Shown here one piece after another: positions 17,360 through 23,650 of a stretch of DNA of 25,458 nucleotides. Location: NCBI GenBank assembly GCA_012512055.1, contig JAAZEW010000168.1, forward strand, positions 1-25,458. Reading direction: 5' to 3'. Within the stretch, counting starts at the first letter, position 1; every line of letters starts with the position of its first letter. A program made the translations under genes and the position numbers. The notes beneath the pieces are model-generated. The model searched no databases, was not told the DNA's origin, and saw only the letters and a program-made list of their open reading frames with translations. This DNA comes from Bacillota bacterium (GTDB lineage: Bacteria > Bacillota_G > SHA-98 > UBA4971).

Positions 17360-17395
17360 GTGCCTGGTAAGGTAATATGTAATATTACCGGATAG
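17360..17395 (+). other. Possible 11-codon leader ORF overlapping a palindrome
   Basis: AGGAGG at 17348-17353 is followed six bases later by GTG, which opens an 11-codon frame (MPGKVICNITG) ending at TAG 17393-17395. The frame covers a perfect inverted repeat. It lies between the folC fusion and the SPOR-domain gene. It could be a regulatory leader peptide, a decayed gene start, or chance. Confidence 0.3.
17371..17389 (+). promoter_or_regulatory. Perfect 8-bp inverted repeat upstream of the SPOR gene
   Basis: GGTAATAT (17371-17378) and ATATTACC (17382-17389) are exact reverse complements around GTA. As DNA it could be a dimeric repressor operator; as RNA an A/U-rich hairpin 14 bases before the Shine-Dalgarno sequence of the next gene. 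Confidence 0.45.
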
Positions 17396-17418
17396 ATGAC
17401 GCTAAGGAGGGGTGCAGG

Positions 17419-17967
17419 ATGCCGGAGCGAAAAACCAGAACCAAGGAGCAATCCATATGGCTTGTGTTGGTATGGGTCGTGACGCTTGCAGCCATGGTAG
17501 GACTTGGTGTCTTGCTTGGCAAGTATGTCTTGAGCTATTGCGCATCATCTTTGCAGACGCCGCGGCCTGGCCAGACCCTGACAACCGAATCGACTCCAGC
17601 AGATAGCAATAGTTCACAAAGTGGCGCAATGCCCGCATCTCCGATTTCTCCCGAGTTGCAGAAAGCGCCAAGCACGACTCAACTGAAAGAGCCGGATGCT
17701 GCCATCCGTGGAACGACAGAGACCGCGTCAGGTACAGGTGAGGTTACAGGCGAATCTGTCTTCTACAAGGTCCAAGTCGGGGAGTTCTATGAAAGAGGCG
17801 AAGCGGATAGAGTCGGGCGTGTGCTTGAGGAAGCAGGGTATCCTATTTTCATTACACCCGGAATACCACACAGGATTCAAGTCGGAGCATTTCAGAACAA
17901 AGCTAACGCTGATTCCCTTGCAAAAGAGCTGGAGGCACAGGGATACTCTGTGATCATCCAAAGATAA
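17419..17967 (+). CDS. SPOR-domain membrane-anchored protein
   Basis: The protein has 182 residues. A charged start (RKTRTKEQ) precedes a single membrane helix at about 13-37. A Ser/Thr/Pro-rich linker covers about 42-110, and a SPOR domain occupies 113-182. The SPOR domain shows its usual two halves, FYKVQVGEFYERGEAD...LEEAGYPIFIT and HRIQVGAFQNKANADSLAKELEAQGYSVII. SPOR domains bind denuded peptidoglycan at division or sporulation septa, so this is probably a bitopic envelope protein facing the outside. AAGGAGGGG stands six bases before the ATG. Its role beyond wall binding is not visible. Confidence 0.88.
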   Translation: MPERKTRTKEQSIWLVLVWVVTLAAMVGLGVLLGKYVLSYCASSLQTPRPGQTLTTESTPADSNSSQSGAMPASPISPELQKAPSTTQLKEPDAAIRGTTETASGTGEVTGESVFYKVQVGEFYERGEADRVGRVLEEAGYPIFITPGIPHRIQVGAFQNKANADSLAKELEAQGYSVIIQR

Positions 17968-17998
17968 ATTACGGTTTCGGACGGAGGGTTGAAGCTAA

Positions 17999-18382
17999 AT
18001 GCAACTTAGGGATGTAGCCAGAATTCTTGAGGCAGAAGTCCTGACAGGCGAGGATAAGCTGGATCTTACGGTCGAAGCGGGTTGCGGATGCGATCTCATA
18101 AGTGACATGTTAGCATTTACGAAAGAGAAGATGATTGTCCTAACAGGGTTAGTATCCCCCCAAATAATCCGCGCGGCTGAAATGATAGATCTTGTTGCCA
18201 TTGTCTTTGTTCGCGGTAAGCGGCCCACTCCGGACATTATCGAATTGGGTAATGAATTGGGCCTCCCAATCATGTGTACGCACTATCCATTGTATGAGTC
18301 AGCCGGCCTTTTGTTCACTGCAGGCTTGCCCGGCTGGCGGCATTGGCCGCGTGCTGTGGGAGGAGGCAAGGATGCGCCTTGA
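17999..18382 (+). CDS. DRTGG-domain protein (first copy, upstream of sensory hydrogenase)
   Basis: This is a small soluble protein of 127 residues resembling the DRTGG domain, which occurs in some phosphotransacetylases and CBS-domain proteins and is of unknown biochemical function. Characteristic are the N-terminal VRDI-like LRDVARILEAEVLTG, CDLISDMLAF, an alternating hydrophobic core (MIVLTGLV, VAIVFVRGKRP) and LGLPIMCTHYPLYESAGLLF. It is clearly related to the protein at 20157-20519, with the order of motifs preserved. A GGAGGG site lies nine bases before the ATG. Its 3' end overlaps the ATPase gene by 11 bases, so both are translationally coupled in the sensory-hydrogenase module. Confidence 0.8.
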   Translation: MQLRDVARILEAEVLTGEDKLDLTVEAGCGCDLISDMLAFTKEKMIVLTGLVSPQIIRAAEMIDLVAIVFVRGKRPTPDIIELGNELGLPIMCTHYPLYESAGLLFTAGLPGWRHWPRAVGGGKDAP

Positions 18383-18800
18383 GTACTCGGTTGTGGGAAG
18401 GGACTTCCAAGCTGCAGGAGGGGTAGCGGCAAAGATCAAAAGGACGCTCCGTCAGATAGGTATAGACGCAGAGACAGCCAGACGTGTGGGCATAGTCGCA
18501 TATGAGGCGGAGATGAATATAGTCATACACGCCTACCGCGGCACAGTCGCTATCGACATATTACCTGAAAGAGTAAATATCTACGCTGATGATGAGGGCC
18601 CGGGTATTTCCGACATTGCTTTGGCAATGCAAGTGGGGTACTCTACTGCGCCTGAGGATATCAGGGAGATGGGATTTGGGGCCGGCCTGGGCCTTCCCAA
18701 CATGAAGCGATATTCTGACGAGCTCGAGGTGGAGTCGCAAGTAGGCTCCGGGACAAGTATAAGAGCAGTGATAAACTTGCGGACGAAAGAAGGAAGTTGA
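18372..18800 (+). CDS. RsbW-like HATPase (anti-sigma regulatory factor / Ser-Thr kinase type)
   Basis: A 142-residue GHKL-fold ATP-binding domain stands alone without dimerisation or receiver domains, as in RsbW/SpoIIAB anti-sigma kinases. The N box is YEAEMNIVIHAYRG (44-57), the G1 box DDEGPGI (73-79), and the G2 box GFGAGLGLPNMKRYSD (101-116). Such proteins either bind a sigma factor or phosphorylate an anti-sigma antagonist; no partner of either kind is in the window. GGGAGGAGG precedes the ATG by about six bases, and the start overlaps the DRTGG gene. It is followed after two bases by the hydrogenase-like sensor, suggesting the signal passes between them. Confidence 0.85.
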   Translation: MRLEYSVVGRDFQAAGGVAAKIKRTLRQIGIDAETARRVGIVAYEAEMNIVIHAYRGTVAIDILPERVNIYADDEGPGISDIALAMQVGYSTAPEDIREMGFGAGLGLPNMKRYSDELEVESQVGSGTSIRAVINLRTKEGS

Positions 18801-18802
18801 TC

Positions 18803-20152
18803 ATGGGCCAATTATTCCACTCGGTCTTGTTGATTGAGGAGAAGTGCCGTGGGTGCACCAGGTGCATCAAGAACTGCCCGACTGAAGCTATCAGAGTCAG
18901 AGCCGGGAAGGCCAGGATCAACGCGGAAAGATGTACTGATTGCGGTGAGTGTATCAGGACTTGTGACAACCACGCAAAAACAGCGATTACGGACTCGCTG
19001 TCGAGATTGAAGGAATTCGAATATTCAATTGCTTTACCTGCTCCTGCCTTATATTCGCAGTTTGGCAGGGAGGTTGACCCCAGACGAATCTTGGCCGCGC
19101 TTATGGACATGGGCTTTGACGATGTCTTCGAGGTGGCGTACGGCGCGGACATATCCACGTTCCTGACTGTGGAGTATCTTAGGAGGAGGCGCAGGAGGGG
19201 GCCGGCAATTTCTGCTGCATGCCCCGCGGCAGTTAGACTGATTCAAGTGCGCTTCCCTGCATTGATAGACTACCTGATTCCGGTTGATTCTCCCATGGCA
19301 TGCTCGGGGAAGCTGGCTAAAGAGATTAAGAGCCGGGAGATGGGGATCGCGAAAGAGAACATCGGCGCCTTTTTCATTACTCCGTGTCCTGCAAAAGTGA
19401 CTTGGGTTCGGGAAGCTAATAAGCTTGGAACGTTTTCTGTGGACGGAGCCATATCCATCTCAGATGCATATGGAGAGATTACAAAAAGGCTTCCGGAGGT
19501 TTCGCCTCCTTATCCCAAGCTTAAGGCGTCAGCGGCAGGAGTGGGCTGGGGACGTTCAGGAGGCGAACGTGTTGCAGCCAGAATCGCCAAGAGCCTTGTG
19601 GTGGACGGAATACACAATGTTATAGATGTCCTGGAGCAACTGGAAATGGGCAAGCTGCCTGACATAGAATTCGTAGAAGCGCAGGCGTGCATAGGAGGAT
19701 GCGTCGGCGGGGCTCTGACTGTACTCAACCCGTTCATAGGCCGTATGAATTTGGAGGCTCTTGTGGATAAATCCGAGGTGCCTCCTAACTTGTGTGAGGA
19801 GCTTGACAAGAGTCTTAATCTCAAGAATCGTCTCGATGAGTTTACGATGCAACCTGAAATTGTGGCAGTACCTGCGTTCAGGCTTGATCAAGATGTGTCT
19901 CGGGCTATCATTAAAGCTGAGATGATAGAGAAGGTGGTCAGCGAGTTGCCCGGCCTCGACTGCGGTTCGTGTGGCAGTCCCCACTGTCGCGCATTGGCTG
20001 AGGATATTGTTCAGGGACTGGCAGTTGACACTGACTGTGTCCTCAAACTGCGCGAGGAAATCGAAATCCTTGCTGAGCAGCTCCTGGAAATGGCAAAGAA
20101 GAGCCCGCCTGCTCTAAAGGAGAATAATGCTTTCTCAAAGCCTTGGGAGTGA
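18803..20152 (+). CDS. Putative sensory [FeFe]-hydrogenase (HydS-like)
   Basis: The protein has 449 residues. Residues 11-58 form a 2[4Fe-4S] ferredoxin domain (C15, C18, C21, C25; C44, C47, C50, C54). Residues about 75-340 form the H-cluster domain with all four cluster cysteines: C140 in SAACP, C195 in TPCPAK, and C296 and C300 in ACIGGCVGG. The residue before C140 is alanine where catalytic enzymes have the proton-transfer cysteine (TSCCP), as known for sensory HydS-type enzymes. Also, the Glu usually two residues after the KxxE lysine is Trp201. Residues 387-412 hold a further four-cysteine Fe-S motif (DCGSCGSPHC...C412). There is no PAS, kinase or phosphatase domain, so output must go to separate proteins. 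ATG 18803 is preceded by AGGAAG; a TTG two codons earlier is unlikely. Confidence 0.88.
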   Translation: MGQLFHSVLLIEEKCRGCTRCIKNCPTEAIRVRAGKARINAERCTDCGECIRTCDNHAKTAITDSLSRLKEFEYSIALPAPALYSQFGREVDPRRILAALMDMGFDDVFEVAYGADISTFLTVEYLRRRRRRGPAISAACPAAVRLIQVRFPALIDYLIPVDSPMACSGKLAKEIKSREMGIAKENIGAFFITPCPAKVTWVREANKLGTFSVDGAISISDAYGEITKRLPEVSPPYPKLKASAAGVGWGRSGGERVAARIAKSLVVDGIHNVIDVLEQLEMGKLPDIEFVEAQACIGGCVGGALTVLNPFIGRMNLEALVDKSEVPPNLCEELDKSLNLKNRLDEFTMQPEIVAVPAFRLDQDVSRAIIKAEMIEKVVSELPGLDCGSCGSPHCRALAEDIVQGLAVDTDCVLKLREEIEILAEQLLEMAKKSPPALKENNAFSKPWE

Positions 20153-20156
20153 TTGT

Positions 20157-20519
20157 ATGAGTCATCAGGTGAGGGTGCGGGATATTGTAGAAAAGCTTGA
20201 GTGTGAAGTAGCAGCCGGCGCAGGGTCATTGGACAACCATGTGTCATTTGGATACTCATCAGATCTTCTAAGTGATGTCATGGCCGGTGCCGGGCAGGGC
20301 GATGTCTGGGTTACCGTTCAGATACACCAGAATATCGTCGCTGTCGCAAGCCTTACGGGCGTTTCCGCAGTTGTAGTGGCAGGAGGAGCGAATCCCGCTC
20401 ATGAGACTGTCCTGAAGGCTGATGAAGAAGGTATTCCCTTACTCACCACGTCAAAACCTTCTTTTGAAGTAGCAGGCATGCTGTACCAAATGGGTATAAG
20501 GGGCCGTGGGAAAAAGTAA
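20157..20519 (+). CDS. DRTGG-domain protein (second copy, downstream of sensory hydrogenase)
   Basis: This 120-residue protein is a paralogue of the one at 17999-18382. It shares the start pattern VRDIVEKLECEVAAG, SSDLLSDVMAGA, a hydrophobic strand-rich middle (VAVASLTGVSAVVVAGG) and the ending GIPLLTTSKPSFEVAGMLYQMGI. It probably adopts the DRTGG fold, for which no enzymatic activity is established. ATG 20157 follows GGGAG by seven bases and lies four bases after the sensor gene; an ATG at 20127 in the same frame overlaps that gene and has no site. Its place immediately after the sensory hydrogenase suggests it is a partner protein. Confidence 0.8.
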   Translation: MSHQVRVRDIVEKLECEVAAGAGSLDNHVSFGYSSDLLSDVMAGAGQGDVWVTVQIHQNIVAVASLTGVSAVVVAGGANPAHETVLKADEEGIPLLTTSKPSFEVAGMLYQMGIRGRGKK

Positions 20520-20534
20520 AGGGGAGGGAGCAAG

Positions 20535-21284
20535 GTGAGGCTCTTTTTGGCTGATCTCCATATCCACACCGCTCTTTCCCCTTGTGCAGAGAATGAGATG
20601 ACTCCGCCTGCGATAATCGAGGCCGCTAAAGCCAAAGGCCTGGAAATCATAGGAATATGCGATCATAATTCGGCGGAGAATGTTTTGCCTGTAATCCGCC
20701 GAGGGGTAGATGAAGGCGTAATGGTGCTCGGCGGAATTGAAGTCCAGACTGTGGAAGATGTGCATGTGCTTACATTCTTCCCACGCCTGGACACCTTAAT
20801 TTCCTGGCAGGAAGAAATCTATTCCGCTTTACCTGACATTAGGAACGACGAGGAAAGGTTCGGTGAGCAACTGGTAATGGATTCCTGTGGCAACGTGACA
20901 GGTAAGTTGCGCACTTTGCTTCTGGCCTCCACATCCCTGGGCGTTGATTACGTAGGAAAGCGTGTCCGGGAGTTAGAAGGCCTGGTAATACCTGCGCACG
21001 TGGATAGGCCGTCATTCAGTCTCATAAGAAACCTTGGGTTTGTGCCCGATGGGCTTCAACCTTGCTGTATGGAAATATCAAGAAATATCAGCACTGAAGA
21101 AGCGAGAGATAGATTTCCGTCCATTGCCGGGTTTCCTTTGGTCAGATCCTCGGATGCTCACAGGTTAAGCGAAATAGAGGCTTTTACCGAAATCCGAATG
21201 GAATCCGCAACGTGGGATGAGTTCTTGCTTGCTTTGAATTTCCATGAGGGAAGGCATATTGCGCCTAGGGAAGTGGCTACGTGA
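20535..21284 (+). CDS. PHP-domain metal-dependent phosphoesterase
   Basis: This 249-residue protein belongs to the PHP family (histidinol phosphatase / polymerase X exonuclease superfamily), which uses a multinuclear metal centre for phosphoester hydrolysis. Metal-ligand motifs are visible in order: ADLHIHTALSPC (D7, H9, H11), CDHNSAEN, GIEVQTVEDVHVL, PAHVDRPSFS and SSDAHR. The substrate is unknown; relatives act on nucleotides or oligonucleotides. GTG 20535 follows GGGAGGGAG. It ends the first co-directional set of the hydrogenase region and is followed by a 240-base gap holding repeat copy A. Confidence 0.88.
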   Translation: MRLFLADLHIHTALSPCAENEMTPPAIIEAAKAKGLEIIGICDHNSAENVLPVIRRGVDEGVMVLGGIEVQTVEDVHVLTFFPRLDTLISWQEEIYSALPDIRNDEERFGEQLVMDSCGNVTGKLRTLLLASTSLGVDYVGKRVRELEGLVIPAHVDRPSFSLIRNLGFVPDGLQPCCMEISRNISTEEARDRFPSIAGFPLVRSSDAHRLSEIEAFTEIRMESATWDEFLLALNFHEGRHIAPREVAT

Positions 21285-21301
21285 CGGTTGTATATCTGGG
21301 C

Positions 21302-21414
21302 CCTAAGTGCGAGTTCATTAGTTTTCATTCGTTTTCCGATTATCTTGGGTGGCCCCGCACGGTACGTGCGTTTTCTGAAGCCGGTGATTGTTCTGTCAAG
21401 GCAACCCGCTTGGG
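21302..21414 (+). repeat. Interspersed repeat, copy A
   Basis: The first block (21302-21352) matches 25331-25381 without gaps at 44 of 51 bases, sharing GAGTTCATTAGTTTTC. A second block, GTCAAGGCAACCCGCTTGGG (21395-21414), matches 25439-25458 at 19 of 20. GGTGATTG (21383-21390) also recurs. Between the blocks copy A has a perfect small hairpin, CGCACG/CGTGCG around GTA (21356-21370). It occupies the noncoding gap between the PHP and HATPase genes. The remainder of that gap (21415-21513) is GC-rich with short inverted segments but no gene I can support. Confidence 0.85.
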
Positions 21415-21525
21415 GCGTCGTCCCCTTAGTGCAACACCGGCAACCCCCGCGCGGTATGTACATCTTACCGGAGCCGGCGATAACTTATGGCGATCCACTT
21501 GGATATCGAATGCAGGAGGGATTAT

Positions 21526-22071
21526 GTGCGAGAGTTGTCTCTTCATATCCTTGATATAGCTCAAAACTCGATAGAAGCAGGGGCTGACAACATAGAAATC
21601 GTAATCAATGAGGACGAAGCTTCTGATGTTTTGACTATACATATTACAGACGACGGGCCGGGAATTCCTCCGGAGATTCTTGAGGCCATTACCGATCCTT
21701 TTGTCACATCCAGAAGAACCCGGCGAGTGGGCCTTGGAATACCTCTCTTTCGGCAAGCTGCAAGAACGTCAGGAGGGGATCTGGAGATTCGATCTGCAGT
21801 GGGTGAGGGGACAGAGATTAAAGCCGATTTTAGGCTCAGCAATATTGACAGAGCGCCTCTTGGAGATATGGCGGAGACTATGGCTCTTCTCATAGTCTGC
21901 AATCCCGAGGTAAATTTCAAGTATCGACACACCGGAGGGAAAGCTAAGTTCACGTGTAGTACAAGTACACTGGTGGAGATACTTGGGGACATACCTCTCG
22001 GAAGTCCGTCCGCAGTGCCTGTAATACGCAATGTAATCAAGGAAGGGCTGGAGCATGTTCAGGTGTCGTAA
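21526..22071 (+). CDS. HATPase-domain protein of the hydrogenase operon
   Basis: The protein has 181 residues. The first 110 or so are a GHKL ATP-binding domain: N box LDIAQNSIEAGAD (N13), G1 box TDDGPGIPPE (42-50), then DPFVTSRRTRRVGLGIPLF with the G2 glycines at 69-71, and a closing GTEIKADFRLSN. The last 60-70 residues form an unassigned domain. There is no histidine phosphorylation site or sensor domain, so it is not a complete histidine kinase. Similar ATPase-only genes accompany trimeric [FeFe]-hydrogenase operons in clostridia. GTG 21526 follows AGGAGGG by five bases; an ATG at 21487 in the same frame lacks a site. Confidence 0.85.
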   Translation: MRELSLHILDIAQNSIEAGADNIEIVINEDEASDVLTIHITDDGPGIPPEILEAITDPFVTSRRTRRVGLGIPLFRQAARTSGGDLEIRSAVGEGTEIKADFRLSNIDRAPLGDMAETMALLIVCNPEVNFKYRHTGGKAKFTCSTSTLVEILGDIPLGSPSAVPVIRNVIKEGLEHVQVS

Positions 22072-22107
22072 ACCGGTTGCGATGAAGCGACGGAGGTTGT
22101 AGGTAAT

Positions 22108-22575
22108 ATGAAAGAGCGAGGCAGAGTCATTGAAACTGCCGGTAATGTGGCTAAAGTCGAGATACTTCGCAAGGATGAATGCAGCCGCTGCAAAGTGTGC
22201 GGGTTTGGGTCAAGAGATAAGATTGTCGCAGTTGCCACAAATACTATAGGTGCGAAGGAATATGATGAAGTTGAACTGGAGTTGGAAGGATCCCAGGTGG
22301 TGAGGGCTGCAGCTATTGTGTACCTGATACCTGTTGCGTTTCTCCTGGCCGGCCTATACTTTGGAACAGTATTTGCCTCTTTCATCGGTCGACCGGACAT
22401 GGCGCATGTGGCTTCAGCGGTTCTTGGTTTCGGATTGCTCGGGCTTGTCTACGCGGGGATAGCTACATACAGCCGGCATCCTGCTATTTCCAAGTACCAG
22501 GCAAAGGTTATTCGAATCCTCGGCGCGAATGAACATAAAGGAAGCGAGGATGAAGATATTCGAGATAAGTTATGA
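22108..22575 (+). CDS. RseC/MucC-like membrane protein
   Basis: This 155-residue protein resembles the RseC/MucC family, whose members include the SoxR-reducing RsxC-associated factor. The N-terminal soluble part begins ERGRVIETAGNVAKVEI and holds a cysteine cluster, C25, C28 and C31 (CSRCKVC), that could bind an Fe-S cluster or be redox active. Two membrane helices follow at about 68-92 and 98-120, then a polar tail. In its family it is tied to electron transfer to regulators or to Rnf complexes. Here it stands between an ATPase and hydrogenase subunits, which suggests a redox-linked accessory role by inference. ATG 22108 is preceded by GGAGG at a slightly long 12-base spacing. Confidence 0.78.
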   Translation: MKERGRVIETAGNVAKVEILRKDECSRCKVCGFGSRDKIVAVATNTIGAKEYDEVELELEGSQVVRAAAIVYLIPVAFLLAGLYFGTVFASFIGRPDMAHVASAVLGFGLLGLVYAGIATYSRHPAISKYQAKVIRILGANEHKGSEDEDIRDKL

Positions 22576-22592
22576 AAAGTGTAAAAGGGGGA

Positions 22593-22610
22593 TTGTGAAA
22601 TTTCGCACAA
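22593..22610 (+). promoter_or_regulatory. Putative Rex operator
   Basis: TTGTGAAATTTCGCACAA matches the Rex consensus TTGTGAAATATTTCACAA at 15 of 18 positions, with both TTGTG/CACAA half-site ends intact. Rex is the NADH/NAD+-sensing repressor of fermentation and hydrogen genes in Gram-positive bacteria. The site overlaps the -35 element of the candidate promoter, the geometry expected for repression. Confidence 0.75.
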
Positions 22611-22621
22611 AGTAGTATTCT
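22593..22621 (+). promoter_or_regulatory. Candidate promoter for the NAD-dependent hydrogenase genes
   Basis: TTGTGA (22593-22598) and TATTCT (22616-22621) are 17 bases apart, in the 170-base gap before the [2Fe-2S] protein gene. Each box is two or three bases off consensus. The leader from about 22628 to 22747 is A/T-rich and shows no gene. Confidence 0.5.
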
Positions 22622-22747
22622 AGTGAATAGGGAGTGGGATAATAGGGTTTTGATTCAAAATGTTGGATATTATGGCATAACTTACCGGTTTGCATGAATG
22701 TGGGATTTAAGACAGAGTTGATGGGCAAGTCTTGGGAGGTGTCGCAA

Positions 22748-23110
22748 GTGAAAACGGTGGAGGAATTGGAACGAATCAGGAAGCAAGCTCAAGCAATGAC
22801 CAGACTCAGGGAAGGCGGAGAGACCGCCAAAATTGTGGTAGGCATGGGGACATGCGGAATTGCAGCAGGTGCTCGTGAAACTCTATCAGCTATTATGGAT
22901 GAGCTTGCACGGCGTAATATCCAGGATGTTGTTGTGACTCAGACAGGCTGTATCGGATTATGTGAACAGGAGCCTATTGTAACTGTTGTCATGCCAGGCG
23001 CTGAGAAGGTTGCGTACGGCAAGGTTTCCAGGGAGAAAGCACGCAAGATTGTCGCCAGTCATGTTGTGAACGGTCAGGTAGTCGGGGAGTGGGTAATTCC
23101 CACCGGTTAA
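22748..23110 (+). CDS. Thioredoxin-fold [2Fe-2S] protein of the hydrogenase operon
   Basis: The protein has 120 residues. A short helix (KTVEELERIRKQAQAM) leads into a thioredoxin-like ferredoxin domain with GMGTCGIAAGARETL (C36) and TQTGCIGLCEQEP (C68, C72), then VTYV-like VAYGKVSREKARKIV. Only three of the four cluster cysteines are present: the place of the first (C in CGGTxC of HydB) is taken by Gly/Val. This type of small protein is regularly found with HydC and HydB in clostridial hydrogenase operons and probably carries electrons within or to the complex. GTG 22748 is chosen, with GGGAGG eight bases upstream; ATG 22721 and ATG 22694 in the same frame have no site. Confidence 0.85.
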   Translation: MKTVEELERIRKQAQAMTRLREGGETAKIVVGMGTCGIAAGARETLSAIMDELARRNIQDVVVTQTGCIGLCEQEPIVTVVMPGAEKVAYGKVSREKARKIVASHVVNGQVVGEWVIPTG

Positions 23111-23147
23111 CGAAACAGAGCGCCTTTCGCGAAAAGGGGGCTTCGAG

Positions 23148-23627
23148 ATGGGTGTTATTCCTGCGGGCTTGGACAGTTTGGAATCGACTGTCAACGAAAT
23201 TGTCTTGAACCATGGCGGGAGCAAACATGAACTTATCGCTATCTTGAATGATGTTCAGAGGATGTTGGGATACCTTCCTGAAAATGCGCTTTGCCAGGTT
23301 GCAAAGGGCCTTGATGTACCACTCTCAAAGGTGTATGGTGTCGCTACCTTCTATACCCTGCTTTCTGTAGAACCTATGGGAGAACACGTAATCAGAGTAT
23401 GTGAAAACGCGCCATGCCATTTGCTGGGCGCAGAATCGTTGATTGATGTTCTTCAGCGGGAACTCAGAATTCCCATGGGAGGCACTACAAGTTGCGGTAA
23501 ATTTACTCTCAAACACACAAGCTGTCTCGGAGTATGCGGGGTGGCTCCGGCAATTATGATTGATGATGAAGTGTACGGCAACCTCACGCCCAATGATATT
23601 CCGGTTATTCTTGATAAATACAGGTGA
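23148..23627 (+). CDS. hydC: NAD-dependent [FeFe]-hydrogenase gamma subunit HydC (NuoE-like)
   Basis: This is a 159-residue NuoE/24-kDa-type subunit. It has an N-terminal helical bundle (LIAILNDVQRMLGYLPENAL) and a thioredoxin-like domain. All four [2Fe-2S] ligands are present: C85 and C90 (CENAPC), C126 and C130 (CLGVC). VYGVATFYTLL and GVCGVAPAIMIDDEVYGNLT are family blocks. In trimeric hydrogenases it passes electrons between the NAD(H)/FMN subunit and the catalytic subunit. The ATG at 23148 has AGGGGG eight bases upstream, and HydB follows after 23 bases. NuoE of complex I or a formate dehydrogenase is an alternative, but the sensory hydrogenase and the Rex site favour hydrogenase. Confidence 0.9.
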   Translation: MGVIPAGLDSLESTVNEIVLNHGGSKHELIAILNDVQRMLGYLPENALCQVAKGLDVPLSKVYGVATFYTLLSVEPMGEHVIRVCENAPCHLLGAESLIDVLQRELRIPMGGTTSCGKFTLKHTSCLGVCGVAPAIMIDDEVYGNLTPNDIPVILDKYR

Positions 23628-23650
23628 CGTCCGGGAGGAGGTGGGCACTC

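Noticed and set aside
21281..21559. Two overlapping plus-strand open frames across repeat copy A
   Set aside because: Neither continues with the same reading frame in copy B. The substitutions between copies change amino acids non-conservatively, there is no good ribosome binding site, and no family is recognisable.
21340..21756. Minus-strand frame of 138 codons overlapping copy A and the HATPase gene
   Set aside because: It is antisense to a clearly conserved HATPase domain, has no family features and no ribosome binding site.
22640..22690. Second promoter candidate TTGATT...CATAAC before the [2Fe-2S] gene
   Set aside because: The spacing is about 20 bases, too long for a normal sigma-A promoter, and the -10 match is weak.
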